Source: Verpa conica (taxonomy: Eukaryota > Ascomycota > Pezizomycetes > Pezizales > Morchellaceae). Taken from it: 64,000 bases of DNA. Positions 11,023 through 21,186 of the stretch are shown here, one piece after another (position 1 is the first letter of the stretch; each line of letters begins with the position of its first letter). The stretch spans positions 248,001-312,000 of the forward strand of contig JAUFSD010000005.1 of assembly GCA_033030425.1 (NCBI GenBank), read 5' to 3'. The translations under genes were made by a program, and so were the position numbers. The notes under the pieces were generated by a model. That model was not told the origin of the DNA, ran no database searches, and was given only the letters and a program-made list of their open reading frames with translations.

Positions 11023-12009
11023 ATGGGGATTGTAGTTTCAACCATGAGTATTACCACTTCAATCACTATAACCCTAGACACACCATCTCCTACATTAATG
11101 GAAACATCCACCTACTCCCCCCTTGAATCCCTCCCCTACGACGTAATTGTGCAAATCCTGCACTACTTTGAGAAATTCAGCGACCTGCATAACCTCATCT
11201 CGGCCTCACCAATCTGTCTCCGGCTCTTCAACAACTACCCCATCTCCGTCTTGACACAAATCGCACAATTCACCATCGGGCCCGAAGCCTGGAAACCAGC
11301 AGCCGCAATCCTAGTCTACCAGCGCAACAAATCCCACGCCGCCATGCGGGAGGAACTCAACTCTCCATTCCGGCTACAGAGGGAAGACATTCCGCACCTC
11401 ATCGCTAACCAACGATTCTTTGAGAGCTGCAACGAAGACTGCATGCTGAACCTTCCGATTGGGATCCTAACAGTGTGGAGCGTGATGCCCGAAGGTATCT
11501 ATTTCCACACCTCTAGGTTCAGCGAGTACAGCGGGTTCACGAATATTTCGCTCGTGCTGTTTTATCAGACTTGGTTACTGGCGATGAAGTACCAGCACGA
11601 GAGTGTGGCGGAATTTGCACTCGTCCCGATTGTGCCGGAGATTGCGTACAATGATATTCATATCGTGTCTACGATCATGGCGAGGAATCCATTGTTTGCG
11701 CAAGCCTGCACGTATGGTGGGAGGTTTGGCGAGTATCTGTGTGGTGGTGTGGTGAGTGGGTTGTTTGCGCCTAATGGTAAGGGCGTGTGGAGTGCGTTTC
11801 TGGGTAGAGGGGTTCATAAGTATAATCCTCCGCTTTATATGAAGATGTTGTCTCATCTTTTTGAGACGATTCCTTTGGGCGTTGGGGATGACGGGTTGCT
11901 CAGGAAGTTGGCTTTTGTGCACGATTATGAGAAGATGTCTGTTGCGCAGTTGGTGGAGAAGTATGAGCTTGATAGTTGGGATCTGAAGTCTAAGAGTATT
12001 GGGAATTAG
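11023..12009 (+). CDS. F-box protein, unknown substrate
   Basis: Single-exon frame of 328 aa starting at the first ATG (the frame extends upstream only from a TTG). The F-box lies at about residues 32-75: SPLESLPYDVIVQILHYFEK followed by DLHNLISASPICLRLFNNYP. F-box proteins bind Skp1 and bring targets to SCF ubiquitin ligases. The remainder, about 250 aa, has no repeats I recognise; fungal F-box proteins of this shape have fast-evolving C-termini. The first 30 residues are Thr/Ser-rich. It is first in a run of four F-box genes within 10 kb. Confidence 0.75.
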   Translation: MGIVVSTMSITTSITITLDTPSPTLMETSTYSPLESLPYDVIVQILHYFEKFSDLHNLISASPICLRLFNNYPISVLTQIAQFTIGPEAWKPAAAILVYQRNKSHAAMREELNSPFRLQREDIPHLIANQRFFESCNEDCMLNLPIGILTVWSVMPEGIYFHTSRFSEYSGFTNISLVLFYQTWLLAMKYQHESVAEFALVPIVPEIAYNDIHIVSTIMARNPLFAQACTYGGRFGEYLCGGVVSGLFAPNGKGVWSAFLGRGVHKYNPPLYMKMLSHLFETIPLGVGDDGLLRKLAFVHDYEKMSVAQLVEKYELDSWDLKSKSIGN

Positions 12010-12560
12010 GCTGTTTTGGAGGTATGGGGAACGCCTGGCCGTGAAGTCTTTTATAGCCATATTGAAGATGGGAGGATTTCCCCCGGGTGATCCCCAGGGC
12101 CGTCTGTCTAATATACTAGGATAAGGGTGTGTATTGATTAAAATATGGGATACGGAATATAGCTCTATAAAAAAAGGTAGAAATTGTGGAGCTGTTAATA
12201 CATGGTCTATACTCCTAATATATTCCCTAGTAGTTATTCATCATGATAAGGGTTAGGGTTGCCGATAACATCTTGGCCATGGCTTCATTGTGAACTTCAT
12301 ACCTCTGACTCTCAAGGCTTTCTCTGATGCACAACAGTCTCGTGAAGAACATCGTGTCCCTCTTGAGCTGCTGCCGTACTATGACTTTTAATCAACCTTG
12401 AGCGACATCTGACATCTGCGGTGAAACACGAGAAGGCTCAGCCTCGTTGAGAACAAGGAGCTCTCGGGGTCCAGGCCGCCCGGCTATATCATCACCAGGT
12501 GCCTCCTTGAGATGCTACAGTTCAACAGTATCAGACAAAGCAGCTTGCAGAATAAGCAAG
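12010..12560. other. Intergenic
   Basis: No gene is seen. It holds the 3' end of the F-box gene and the promoter of the F-box/LRR gene; the frame open from 12447 has no ATG before 12561. Confidence 0.5.
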
Positions 12561-14138
12561 ATGGAGCCAACTACGGAACGTTTACCACCTACGACAGAGG
12601 ATGATGTTCTCCCTACATATGAAGTAGCCACAAAAAGGGATCCACTCACGATTATCGCACCTTATGTACGGCGAGAGGACCTCTTCTCTGTATCGCTGGT
12701 TAGTCGCCAATGGAGGGAGGCATTCATGAAGGAGATCTGGGAGCGTCCTGATGCTCTCTGGGAGCTTGGTGACAGGCCTGTCTTGAGTATATAACATCTC
12801 CAAAGCTTCTAAAGACATGCTAACGAGAGATTTCTAGCAAAATTCCTTTTATTCCTCCGAACAATCTCCAAGACAACTACCCCACGCATCCATACTCGAA
12901 CGCTCTCTCTAGTGACCGTTCAACCGTCAATATATTCTACACTCCCGCAGAAATGGCTTTCAACTGTTCTTCTACGTTTCCCAGATCTCCGCTCCTTCTC
13001 ACTCTCTTCATTCGCTTTCTTCGACCACTCGTCACTCCTCGCAGTTACGCCACCAGCTCATACAGCACTGCAAACACTCCACGCAACCTCCTGCACCAAT
13101 ACCACCGCCCCCTCGCTCATCCACCTTCTCACACTACTACCCCACCTCATCAACCTCGATCTCTCCTCTACCAACGGGGCCTCCCACGCCTCAGTTCTCC
13201 AGGCCATTGGCACAAAACTTTACAATCTACGCTGCCTTTCGCTAAGAGAATTAAAACTCGACGACAAAGCCCTCGCACCACTGATCAAAGCACTCAACAC
13301 ACGTCTCTCAAGGCTCGATATTGGCGGTAACCTACTCACCGATAAAACCGTCGACCTCCTCCTTGACTACTCATTCTCTCCCCCAGAGTACTACACAAAC
13401 ACCTCTACCACTCCTTCCGAGGAAGTAGAGACCCCGCCGGCATTCGGAGACTATGCTGGTGGATTAACGCATCTGAGGATTGCGGCGAATATGCTGTCCA
13501 ATGTTGGTGTGCAGAGCTTACTGAAGTCGACACGGTTAGAGTCGTTGGATGTCGGTTCGGGGCTGAGGGGCGGCGTGGAGGGTGTTGTGCCGGCGTTGAT
13601 GATATATGCTTGGAAGTCGCTAAAGACGTTGCGGATAGACTATAGAGTCGTCTTGCAGGAGTTGAAACCGGATCGTTTGAGGGGGATGAAGAGTATAGTG
13701 TTGTGTGCGGTGCCTGTCACCGCTAATACGCGCCTCATTACTGCGCTGTTGGGTCTTCTCAGAGACTTGGAGTATAGTGGTGTGGAGGTGCTTGAGTTGG
13801 AGATGGACGATGGGACATCCGGTGGGCGGGGAGATGTGGGTATGTATTCGTCGACTTCGGGTACCGATTCTGCAGCGAAGTCTGCGGATTTCTCGTTCTT
13901 TTCTGGGGACGTGGGTGAAGGTGAGGGTGGAAGCTCGTGGATGGGGGAGGGTACTGTTGATGTAGGTGGGAAAGAGGTGGACGTCATTGCAGAGATTGGA
14001 GGGTTTAGGAAGGAGTGTAAGCAGAAGGGTACAGGATGGGGTGGGAAGGTTAGAATTGTGCGGGATTTAGGTGGGAGGGGAAGCATTGAGAGGGGAATTG
14101 GAGGTGAGAGGTGGGGAGTTGTGAAGGAGCGAGTTTAG
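12561..14138 (+). CDS. F-box / leucine-rich-repeat protein
   Basis: Two exons (12561-12786 and 12838-14138; intron 51 nt) encode 508 aa. An F-box-like segment is at about residues 30-62 (LTIIAPYVRREDLFSVSLVSRQWREAF). LRR-type blocks follow: LLTLLPHLINLDLSST, LYNLRCLSLRELKLDDKALA, LSRLDIGGNLLTDKTVDLLL, LTHLRIAANMLSNVGVQSLL, RLESLDVGSGL and LKTLRIDYRV. The last ~130 residues are Gly/Ser-rich, probably disordered. It is likely an SCF substrate receptor of the F-box/LRR class; the target is unknown. The intron joins the F-box exon to the LRR exon in phase, so the two open frames are one gene. Base composition shifts from C-rich to G-rich along the gene, as in the neighbouring F-box gene. Confidence 0.8.
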
Positions 14139-14992
14139 TTACGATGGGTTTTTAATTTTTTTTTTTCTTTTTGCTATTCGTAATGGGAATTCTAAATTCT
14201 GTTAAAGGAAGGAAATAGGGTTAATTACTATCTTTCTGAGATTACTTTTCTGGGCTCAGTACAGCACCGCCGAGTGATGTTCCGTGAACCTATACGGAAA
14301 TGCACTTGAATTACTGCTCTCATTTTATGCCGCAACAGAATCAGCCTTGCTAGCACTTTTATATCACGCAACCCCACCAGACCGTACTCCCACCTTTCCG
14401 GTTTCGGGAGCATGGAACGTAGCAATTGGCTGTATCCTTGTGTAGCGGTAACACGAGCCAAGAACTTTGGGTATTTTAATATGATACATGAAATGACGGA
14501 TACATGGGAGGAGATATTTATGGTCCATGTGAGGCGGGAGTGCACAAAGCCGAATTGCCCATATTTCCAGTAGTGTATCAGGGGGGGGGGGGGGCTTGTT
14601 GGATGCTAAGTAGGCTTTTGCAGGAACGAGGCTGAGGGCGAACTAAGTTGTGGGGATTTTAGACTTAGGTGTAGTGAGCTTTCGTAGGTATCAATATGGT
14701 GGGGTTATTTTGATATTTTGACCTCTACTTGCTATGGAACGTAGAGCTGGTACAATAGGTTCATTGTTATTGTAGTGTATGTAGTTTCTGGCTATCGGGT
14801 TATCCGTCGGGTATATTGGAAGTGATACTTCTAGAAGTTGCGGATTACAAAACAGTATCCCTACTACCTCGAGTAGTTAATTTTACGCTTCATTCAACTC
14901 TAGTATGTATACCATCTTTCAGGAATTGAACCGATCTCATTACCAGAAGCATTACGTTAATTGATACATTACATCTCAACCTATTCTCCCCC
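14139..14992. other. Intergenic with G-tract
   Basis: No gene is supported. A run of about twelve G starts near 14581. This stretch lies between convergent genes. Confidence 0.5.
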
Positions 14993-15677
14993 TCAATACT
15001 CCGTCAACAACCTCACAGTCTCCTCCATCCCCTTCATGACCGCCCAATGCCTTACCGTCCTCCCACTTGTATTATCCTGGGCATCAATATAGCCACAACA
15101 CCCCTTCCTCCCCTCGATCAGCAACCTAGAGATGACATCTGTCTTGACCGAGCTACTATACCTCACAGCCAACAACAACGCCGTATGGCCCGCCGAATCC
15201 CTAATAGTGACATCTGCGCCCCTGTCCAGGAGCATCCTAACAATACCTTCATACCCGTTCAGGGCCGCCAGGTGGAGCGCAGTCTGCTTCGTCGCGCCCT
15301 GTGAGTTGATGTTGGCGCCTCTGTCGAGCAGCAGACTGACGATTCGCTCGCGGCCCTCGCAGGCTGCGTAGTGGATGGCGGTCTTGCCGTACGGGTTGAG
15401 ACGCGACTCGACGGGTACGCCCCGGTCGAGAAGAACTTTGACTAGTGATTCGTGGCCCCGACGGGCGGCCCAGGTGAGGCTGTAGCTGGTGACGGCGCGG
15501 GAGTGGAGTGTGGGTGTGACGGCGCTGTGTAGGCGCCGGCTGCATTGGATGAGGTTGTAGAGGTCTTGCGAGGTTAGGTTGTCGGTGATTCCGAGGAGGA
15601 GCTCATTCGGGAGGTGGTGGATTGTTATCTCGGGGTTTCGGGACTTGTGTGGGGTGTTGATGGGTGGTTGTTTTTTC
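14993..15677 (-). CDS. F-box / ankyrin-repeat protein, 5' end unresolved
   Basis: An uninterrupted minus-strand frame runs from an in-frame TAG at 15680-15678 to the stop at 14993. It encodes an F-box (HHLPNELLLGITDNLTSQDL, then YNLIQCSRRLHSAV) and about four ankyrin repeats, e.g. SYSLTWAARRGHESLVKVLL, GKTAIHYAACEGRERIVSLL, KQTALHLAALNGYEGIVRML and GHTALLLAVRYSS. No ATG precedes the F-box in this frame; the first ATG falls inside the third repeat. At 15628-15626 an ATA stands just where the related gene at 60681 has its ATG. So either a short 5' exon was missed or the start was lost. Ankyrin/F-box proteins act as SCF receptors; target unknown. Confidence 0.6.
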
Positions 15678-18649
15678 TATTGAGTGGGGGTTTTTTTTAT
15701 TTAATTTAATTTTTATAAGTTAGGAGGGAGGGGGGGGGGGGAGTGTACTGTAGGGATGTCTGAAGGAACATTATCAGATACTTCTGAGAGTGTGTCGTCT
15801 GTGCTACATGATGGGGTTACGGCAGTGGGGTTGTAGTGAGTGAGCGGTAGAAGGTATCTACTACTCAGCTGTCCCAACTTCCCCCAGGACATTATAATCT
15901 CCCGGGTCGCGGTGGTGTCTTGTCAGTAGTTTTGAAAAGTCCGATAATAACCTTGGATCGTCTGTAGGGGCGGCGGGCTAGTCGGAGCTAAATATGATGT
16001 TCCAAGATAGTTAATCGGTCCTACAACGTGGTTAGTTTTCCTTCCCCTTCCCCCCCTTCATCAGCCTCAGGGATCAGCCCCACTTTAAATACTTGTCTAA
16101 TAAATTAAGTGGTCGCACAATGATTGCTTTTTGGGAGGGAGAGGGGGGGCCTGGTCCAGGCAACGTAGGGTATGCATGTGGTTTCGGGCATATCCATAGT
16201 GCAGCTGGCTTCCGGCAGAAGTACTGTCGATGGTTCTGATTGGGCCTTGTTTGGCTCTTGGTAGCAGTAGAGGACCGAATGCAGGAATAATATGAATCCT
16301 TCTTATCGCAAAGCTTCTCAGCTGGTGGGGTATTTCTGTGCGCACGGGGTGTCTCTTGGAGCCTCATTTGGACTGCGCGTTCTGTACTACTGCCCACTGG
16401 GATCGGGCGATGCATGTGTGGCTAGTGCTTCAAGGTTGACTTGGAACTACTACATGTATTTAATGGACTTCCCTGGCATGAAGTGTATCTTGTGTCCTCA
16501 GATTCTGTGCTAGGTGGAATAGGTAAAAAAGTAAAGAATGTCATAGTCTCGTGCCTAGCCCTACACGCGTCCCTACAGTGCTGCGTAACACCAAAAAGAT
16601 GACATATCCGGAAGTCGGTCTTGATTTCTCAGCGAGTACGTATTAAAGTGATATTTCCCGTCTCTTGAGAGCTGGCCATTGCACTACTAGATCTTTATAC
16701 CTCTGAAGTCGCACATAATACTATCACGTATTACTATGCTAGACTTACCCTGGCCCCTAGCTCCTTTACCTTAAACTAGCATTTCCTACGTCTCACAAGT
16801 ATGGCCTCCTCGTGTTATCACTTCCCCGGTTTCTCATGTAAGGTGAATGCCCACTGGCGTTTCTACTCTGCGATGGAGAAAATGTCAACCCTAATAGAAA
16901 TTTGATTCAACTTAGTGTGGAGACTTCTAGCCCTTATTCGGATTAGTGAATATCATGGTTCTAATAACGTTTATTTTATGTACGTAGTAATTTTCTTAAG
17001 CTTAGGGGTTCTGTAGTGCCTTGCCCTAGTACCTTGGAACTGAGCACATTATTCTAGATGCTCTAGTCCATAGGGAGTGAATATATGTTTAAAAGGCCAG
17101 AACTTGGGATTTCCAAACCCGTTAGCTATCTTTCTATTCATGAGTGGTTCTAGCTGTAAAGTTTATTAATGACTGTTGATTGTTGGAGTAGTAATGGGTT
17201 TCGGGGGGGGGCATGATCTCCCAGGGACAGTTTCTTTGTTATCAAGGTTTAAGGGGTTGATTCAGCCCAAGAAATACTACGTGTGTGACGAGCCCTAGCG
17301 ATATACCAGAGCCTTCCTAGATAACCAAGAACCTCACAAGCGTTAAGGTTATCTTGACCTATTTCAATAAATCTAAGTGTTAGTCATCTTGATTTAGCAG
17401 TCATGTTAGATCAACCAAACGGAGGGGGAGAATAATTCTGTTTAAATTAATGGTACCTACACCCGTAGTAGCCCCTCCGCGCATAAAGTTCCTAAGGCTT
17501 ACAAAAAAAAATATATAATAATACCTCACACAGAACTTGGACCTATTCACTGACGCCTGAATTTATCCCCCCCCCTCGCCCCGGAAAAATACATACATTC
17601 CCGTGTTATTCCGATTGGCTACATTTTTCATATAACGCAAGGCTTTTGGGGGAATAACATCTATCATCGCACACCTCATCACTACCCTTGCAAGGCTCTG
17701 GATGCGATCTAATCCGAAATCACAAAGTGCTGGTATCCCGGCACAGAGTTTATTTTTCCAATTGAACCTGAGGCTCAATCTCTATTTCTCACAATCTCCT
17801 ACAGTATTTAATGGGTAGACTATATCCAAGGAACCTTAGTCAGGAATAACACCCTACGATAAGAACACATAACACTACAGACCCTCAGGCGTAGAGTAAA
17901 CTTAAGTTTATATTACCAGCTGAGTAATCAATTCACGTGATGCACTATCTACATTAGGCAATGATATACACTAGTCTAACCCAATGCGGTTAGACAATCA
18001 TGGATTGCTCCAACCGTAGAGGGTGCTAAAAGCATCTTTTTTGTACAATACAAAAAAGACACTTTTCTCATATCCCAGTTACAAGAAGCGAACTGAATCG
18101 CTCCTTGAAACCGAGATCCTGAGAAGGAGCGGGGAGTTTTGGTAGTAGGGGCTTTCACCTCCTAACGGCACAAGGAAAGAAGAAGAAAAAAAAGTAGAAA
18201 AGGAGAGAGAGAAGGGGGGGTATTTAAGTAAAAAGATATAGAATGCCAAGAGGTTATTTGGCCGCTGAGGAATTTGGCCGCTTTTTTGGCCGCTTTTTTT
18301 TTGGAGGAGGGGGGCTTTGTGAGTTGTAGAACATGGGAGATCACTCGTGCTTCTTGGCAGCGCGTCACGGCGACATCATTTCTTGAATAAATTAATAATC
18401 AAATATCAATATTATTTCTTGAGTTGGTGGAGGGGGGGGGATTTTCATAACTCGTTTGGAAAGCTCCGATGGGAGGGATTTATAGATAAAATTCAGTGGT
18501 TATTGTGATGTGCGCCTGACGTCAATTCCCTCAATTGTAGATTCTTGATGGAGATATATAATTGTGCTTTCTCTGGATTCCCTACCCATTAAACATCACC
18601 AAATCACTACCAAAAAGAAAACTCCAATTATACTACTAGAGAAAAAAAA
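15678..18649. other. Long AT-rich intergenic region
   Basis: About 3 kb without a supported gene. It holds a G-run at 15729-15740, AT-rich decayed sequence, a purine-rich stretch at 18177-18215 and poly-G near 18430. The right end is the promoter of the small protein gene at 18650, with a CRE and a TATA-like element. Confidence 0.5.
18517..18524. promoter_or_regulatory. CRE palindrome TGACGTCA
   Basis: A perfect CRE (ATF/CREB-type bZIP site) lies 126 bp upstream of the start at 18650, and a TATATAA-like element lies near 18554. In fungi, CREs upstream of small disordered proteins often mark Atf1/stress-MAPK control; that link is inference here. Confidence 0.5.
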
Positions 18650-19299
18650 ATGGACTCCCATAACATCGACTCCCTCACAACCGAAGCCCTCGAAAACCAA
18701 GGTGAATTCCATGCCTCCAAACCTCGCTCCAGACCCATGGAAACCCACGGCGTAAGCCCTCCTCATCTCCTCCCGCACAAAGCCAATACTAACCCATCTT
18801 TTACAGCACCAACCGGGCTTAAAAACCGACTCCACCCAGACATTTTCCGTAGAAACACTCCCCGCAAAGAGTGCACCCCCAGAATACACATTCGCACCAC
18901 AAAACGCCCAAACCGGTGATGGACTAAACACTAGTATGGACCCTACAGAAGGTAGTATTTTTATTTCTTCTCCTTCACCTTTGCCGTCACCGTTGAGTTC
19001 TTCCCCTGTACCTTATATATCTTTGTTTTCCCTTGATACCATGAGTAAGGGTCCCCCCCCCCTCTGAGGGAGAGAGAGAGGGGGTGTTTTATAGAGCATT
19101 TGGCTAATATAGAGTAGGTATGGTTGGTGCGACTTCGAGGGATGTTCATGCTTGTATTGGGAAGCCCGGACAGGGTATGTCATCTAAGGAGATGCATCAT
19201 GATGGGCAGCCAGGACGTAAGAAGCAGGGACTCGGGTTGGGGAAGTATGGTGCGGGTGGAGAGTTAGGTGATGGGAGACAGCGTGAGAGGACTGAGTAA
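18650..19299 (+). CDS. Small conserved disordered fungal protein
   Basis: Three exons (18650-18751, 18807-18951, 19118-19299) encode 142 aa with closing phases. Blocks resembling a widespread Pezizomycotina family of unknown function are visible: GEFHASKPRSRP, TFSVETLPAKSAPPEYTF, a GATSRDVHACIGKPGQG block (where relatives have GATS-x-DVH-x-GLGHPG), MHHDGQPGRKKQGLGLGKYG. The protein is hydrophilic with no membrane segment and is probably disordered. The second intron (166 nt) is long for this window. The family match is from memory; no molecular function is known to me. The CRE and TATA upstream suggest an inducible gene. It converges with the F-box gene at 19504, leaving about 200 bp between stops. 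Confidence 0.75.
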
Positions 19300-19503
19300 G
19301 AAATAATGTATCGGAGGCACTGTACAGTAAAATGAACAGTATTAATTGACCCTAAAAATACATTTAAATTCATGGTTAATAGTCCTATCGTACAAGTAGT
19401 AGCCACTTAAAAAGGTCTTGAAATCAACGGTTAATCATACAAGATATCGTACCTAAGTACCATGTGGCTAACCCAGCCCTCAAAAAATCTCCGTTTTCTC
19501 CTT

Positions 19504-21186
19504 TTAATCATCTATATACTCCTCGTCCCCTTCACTATCGCTCTCTTGCACAATGACCACATTCGCACCGATTGTTGCACCTCTGCGTCTCCCACCTTTA
19601 GCAGCACCTCTTGCAGTGCCCCTGCCTCTAGTACTACTTACGCCCCTGCCTCTAGCACTACTTACACCCCTTGCGCTTCTATTACCGCCTCTCCCTCCAC
19701 TCTTGGCCTTCGCCTTCGGTCGACTTGTAAACGGACTCAAGAAATCCACCTCTTTATACAACTGCTCCGCTGGTCTCGCGTTATCAAATCTCACATCAAC
19801 TTTCTCAGCCCCCCTAAATGCATTGTTGACCGTAGTGATCCACTCCATCCTAAACTCTGCCCTCTCTCGCCAGTCTATGTCCGGAAGCATAGACCATATC
19901 TCCAATTTCTTCAGCCGATTCATCTCTGGTGCTGAACTAACAAGTGACAAGAGGAAGGTGGTACACTCATCTGAGGTCCATTTCCGCAAGGATGTGGCAG
20001 TAATTGACTGGAGTGTTTTTGGCCACACCGGAACATGGTCACAAGAAAGGAGTGAATGATAGTCTGGATCGGCGTTTGCACTCCTCGAGTATGAAGAAGT
20101 ATTGAAGAGGTGGCCATCGAATGCGAAATGTTCAAGCTCGGGTGTAGCCCACAGCCCGGCGGTGAAGTTAAGTGGGCAGGCGCGGCACTGGAGGACTTCT
20201 AGGACATTGAGAGTTCTGCAGATGGGGTTTTCGAGGAAGGTCTTGAAGGTACACTCGTACCCCTCACATTCTGTGTATTCCTCTGAATCGAGGAGAGGGC
20301 AGTTGATGAATCTTAACTCGCGGAGTTTAAGATGTGACGCATAGGTGGCAAGAAATGACATGAATTTCTTATTCACGATAGAGGAACATTCGAAACGGAT
20401 ATCTCTGAGTTCCGACAACAGCGCCAGGAGCTCTGCGATATCATTCTCGATCTTCCCTTCGCCGGTGCCGTCATTATCGTCCAGTGTGTCAAAGTATATC
20501 AGTGACAAACTCGTTAACCCCGAGAAACTCCGAGTCTTGTTGAGATTGCTAATGTCCGCATAAGAAAGTTTTCCCATAAACAGTCCATTCCACTTCCACG
20601 ACTTCAGCCTCACACATTCCCCTCTTGGAGCCTCTGACTCATCCCCTCCGCCTTTCCCCTCTAGTGCATCCCAAAGCGCATCTGGGTACCGCCATCCTAA
20701 CTTCATCCCCGGACCTTCATGGTACGGCGGATTATCGATGCGATGTGCGAACTGTAGGTCTCGGAGGCCTTTTGCCAGTAGTACAAACTCGCAGACATCC
20801 CAAGAAACCCCTCCCAGCTTTGTCGTGAGCAATGGGTCGATCTCGACGACCAGACGCTTGACTTTTTGGCCGAGCTCCGGGCGTGCGCGGAGCGTTTGTA
20901 GTAATCTGTGTGCCTTTGTCGATGGGAGAGTGGGCGGGTTATTGTACAGCACCGCAATAGCCGGATCATGAAGTGCTCTACAGAGCTTTGCGCATGAGAG
21001 TAGGAAGGAGGTGTTTGGCCACCCGTGAATAGTTCCGGGAGTTGAAGCAGCGTGCGTGAGGATAGTAACGAGAACATGGTACGGAAGGGAGGCGAGAGAG
21101 TGCTTCGAGGGATTATAGTGAAACCGAGGTCTGGAAGAAGGCACGAAATCGGGGATATCTGAACGAACTCTCTTTTTTGGTAGCAT
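19504..21186 (-). CDS. F-box protein with basic RG-rich C-terminus
   Basis: Single-exon frame of 560 aa from ATG 21186 (MLPKKRVRSDIPDFVP). An alternative ATG at 21261 adds 25 residues; the frame above that begins with GTG. The F-box is at about residues 28-75 (SLASLPYHVLVTILTHAAST, then LLSCAKLCRALHDP). Leu-rich stretches through residues 100-430 suggest a degenerate LRR scaffold (e.g. GLRDLQFAHR, SGLTSLSLIYFD, LRELRFINCPLLDSEEY). The tail carries RGG/RGR repeats (residues ~500-545) and an acidic end, EGDEEYIDD. RG repeats often bind nucleic acid or are methylated. It is probably an SCF receptor; target unknown. Confidence 0.78.
   Translation of the reverse strand: MLPKKRVRSDIPDFVPSSRPRFHYNPSKHSLASLPYHVLVTILTHAASTPGTIHGWPNTSFLLSCAKLCRALHDPAIAVLYNNPPTLPSTKAHRLLQTLRARPELGQKVKRLVVEIDPLLTTKLGGVSWDVCEFVLLAKGLRDLQFAHRIDNPPYHEGPGMKLGWRYPDALWDALEGKGGGDESEAPRGECVRLKSWKWNGLFMGKLSYADISNLNKTRSFSGLTSLSLIYFDTLDDNDGTGEGKIENDIAELLALLSELRDIRFECSSIVNKKFMSFLATYASHLKLRELRFINCPLLDSEEYTECEGYECTFKTFLENPICRTLNVLEVLQCRACPLNFTAGLWATPELEHFAFDGHLFNTSSYSRSANADPDYHSLLSCDHVPVWPKTLQSITATSLRKWTSDECTTFLLSLVSSAPEMNRLKKLEIWSMLPDIDWRERAEFRMEWITTVNNAFRGAEKVDVRFDNARPAEQLYKEVDFLSPFTSRPKAKAKSGGRGGNRSARGVSSARGRGVSSTRGRGTARGAAKGGRRRGATIGANVVIVQESDSEGDEEYIDD

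Noticed and set aside
14581..14592. G-run as a G-quadruplex or telomere-like repeat
   Set aside because: A single homopolymer without spaced GGG blocks; no TTAGGG arrays are present.
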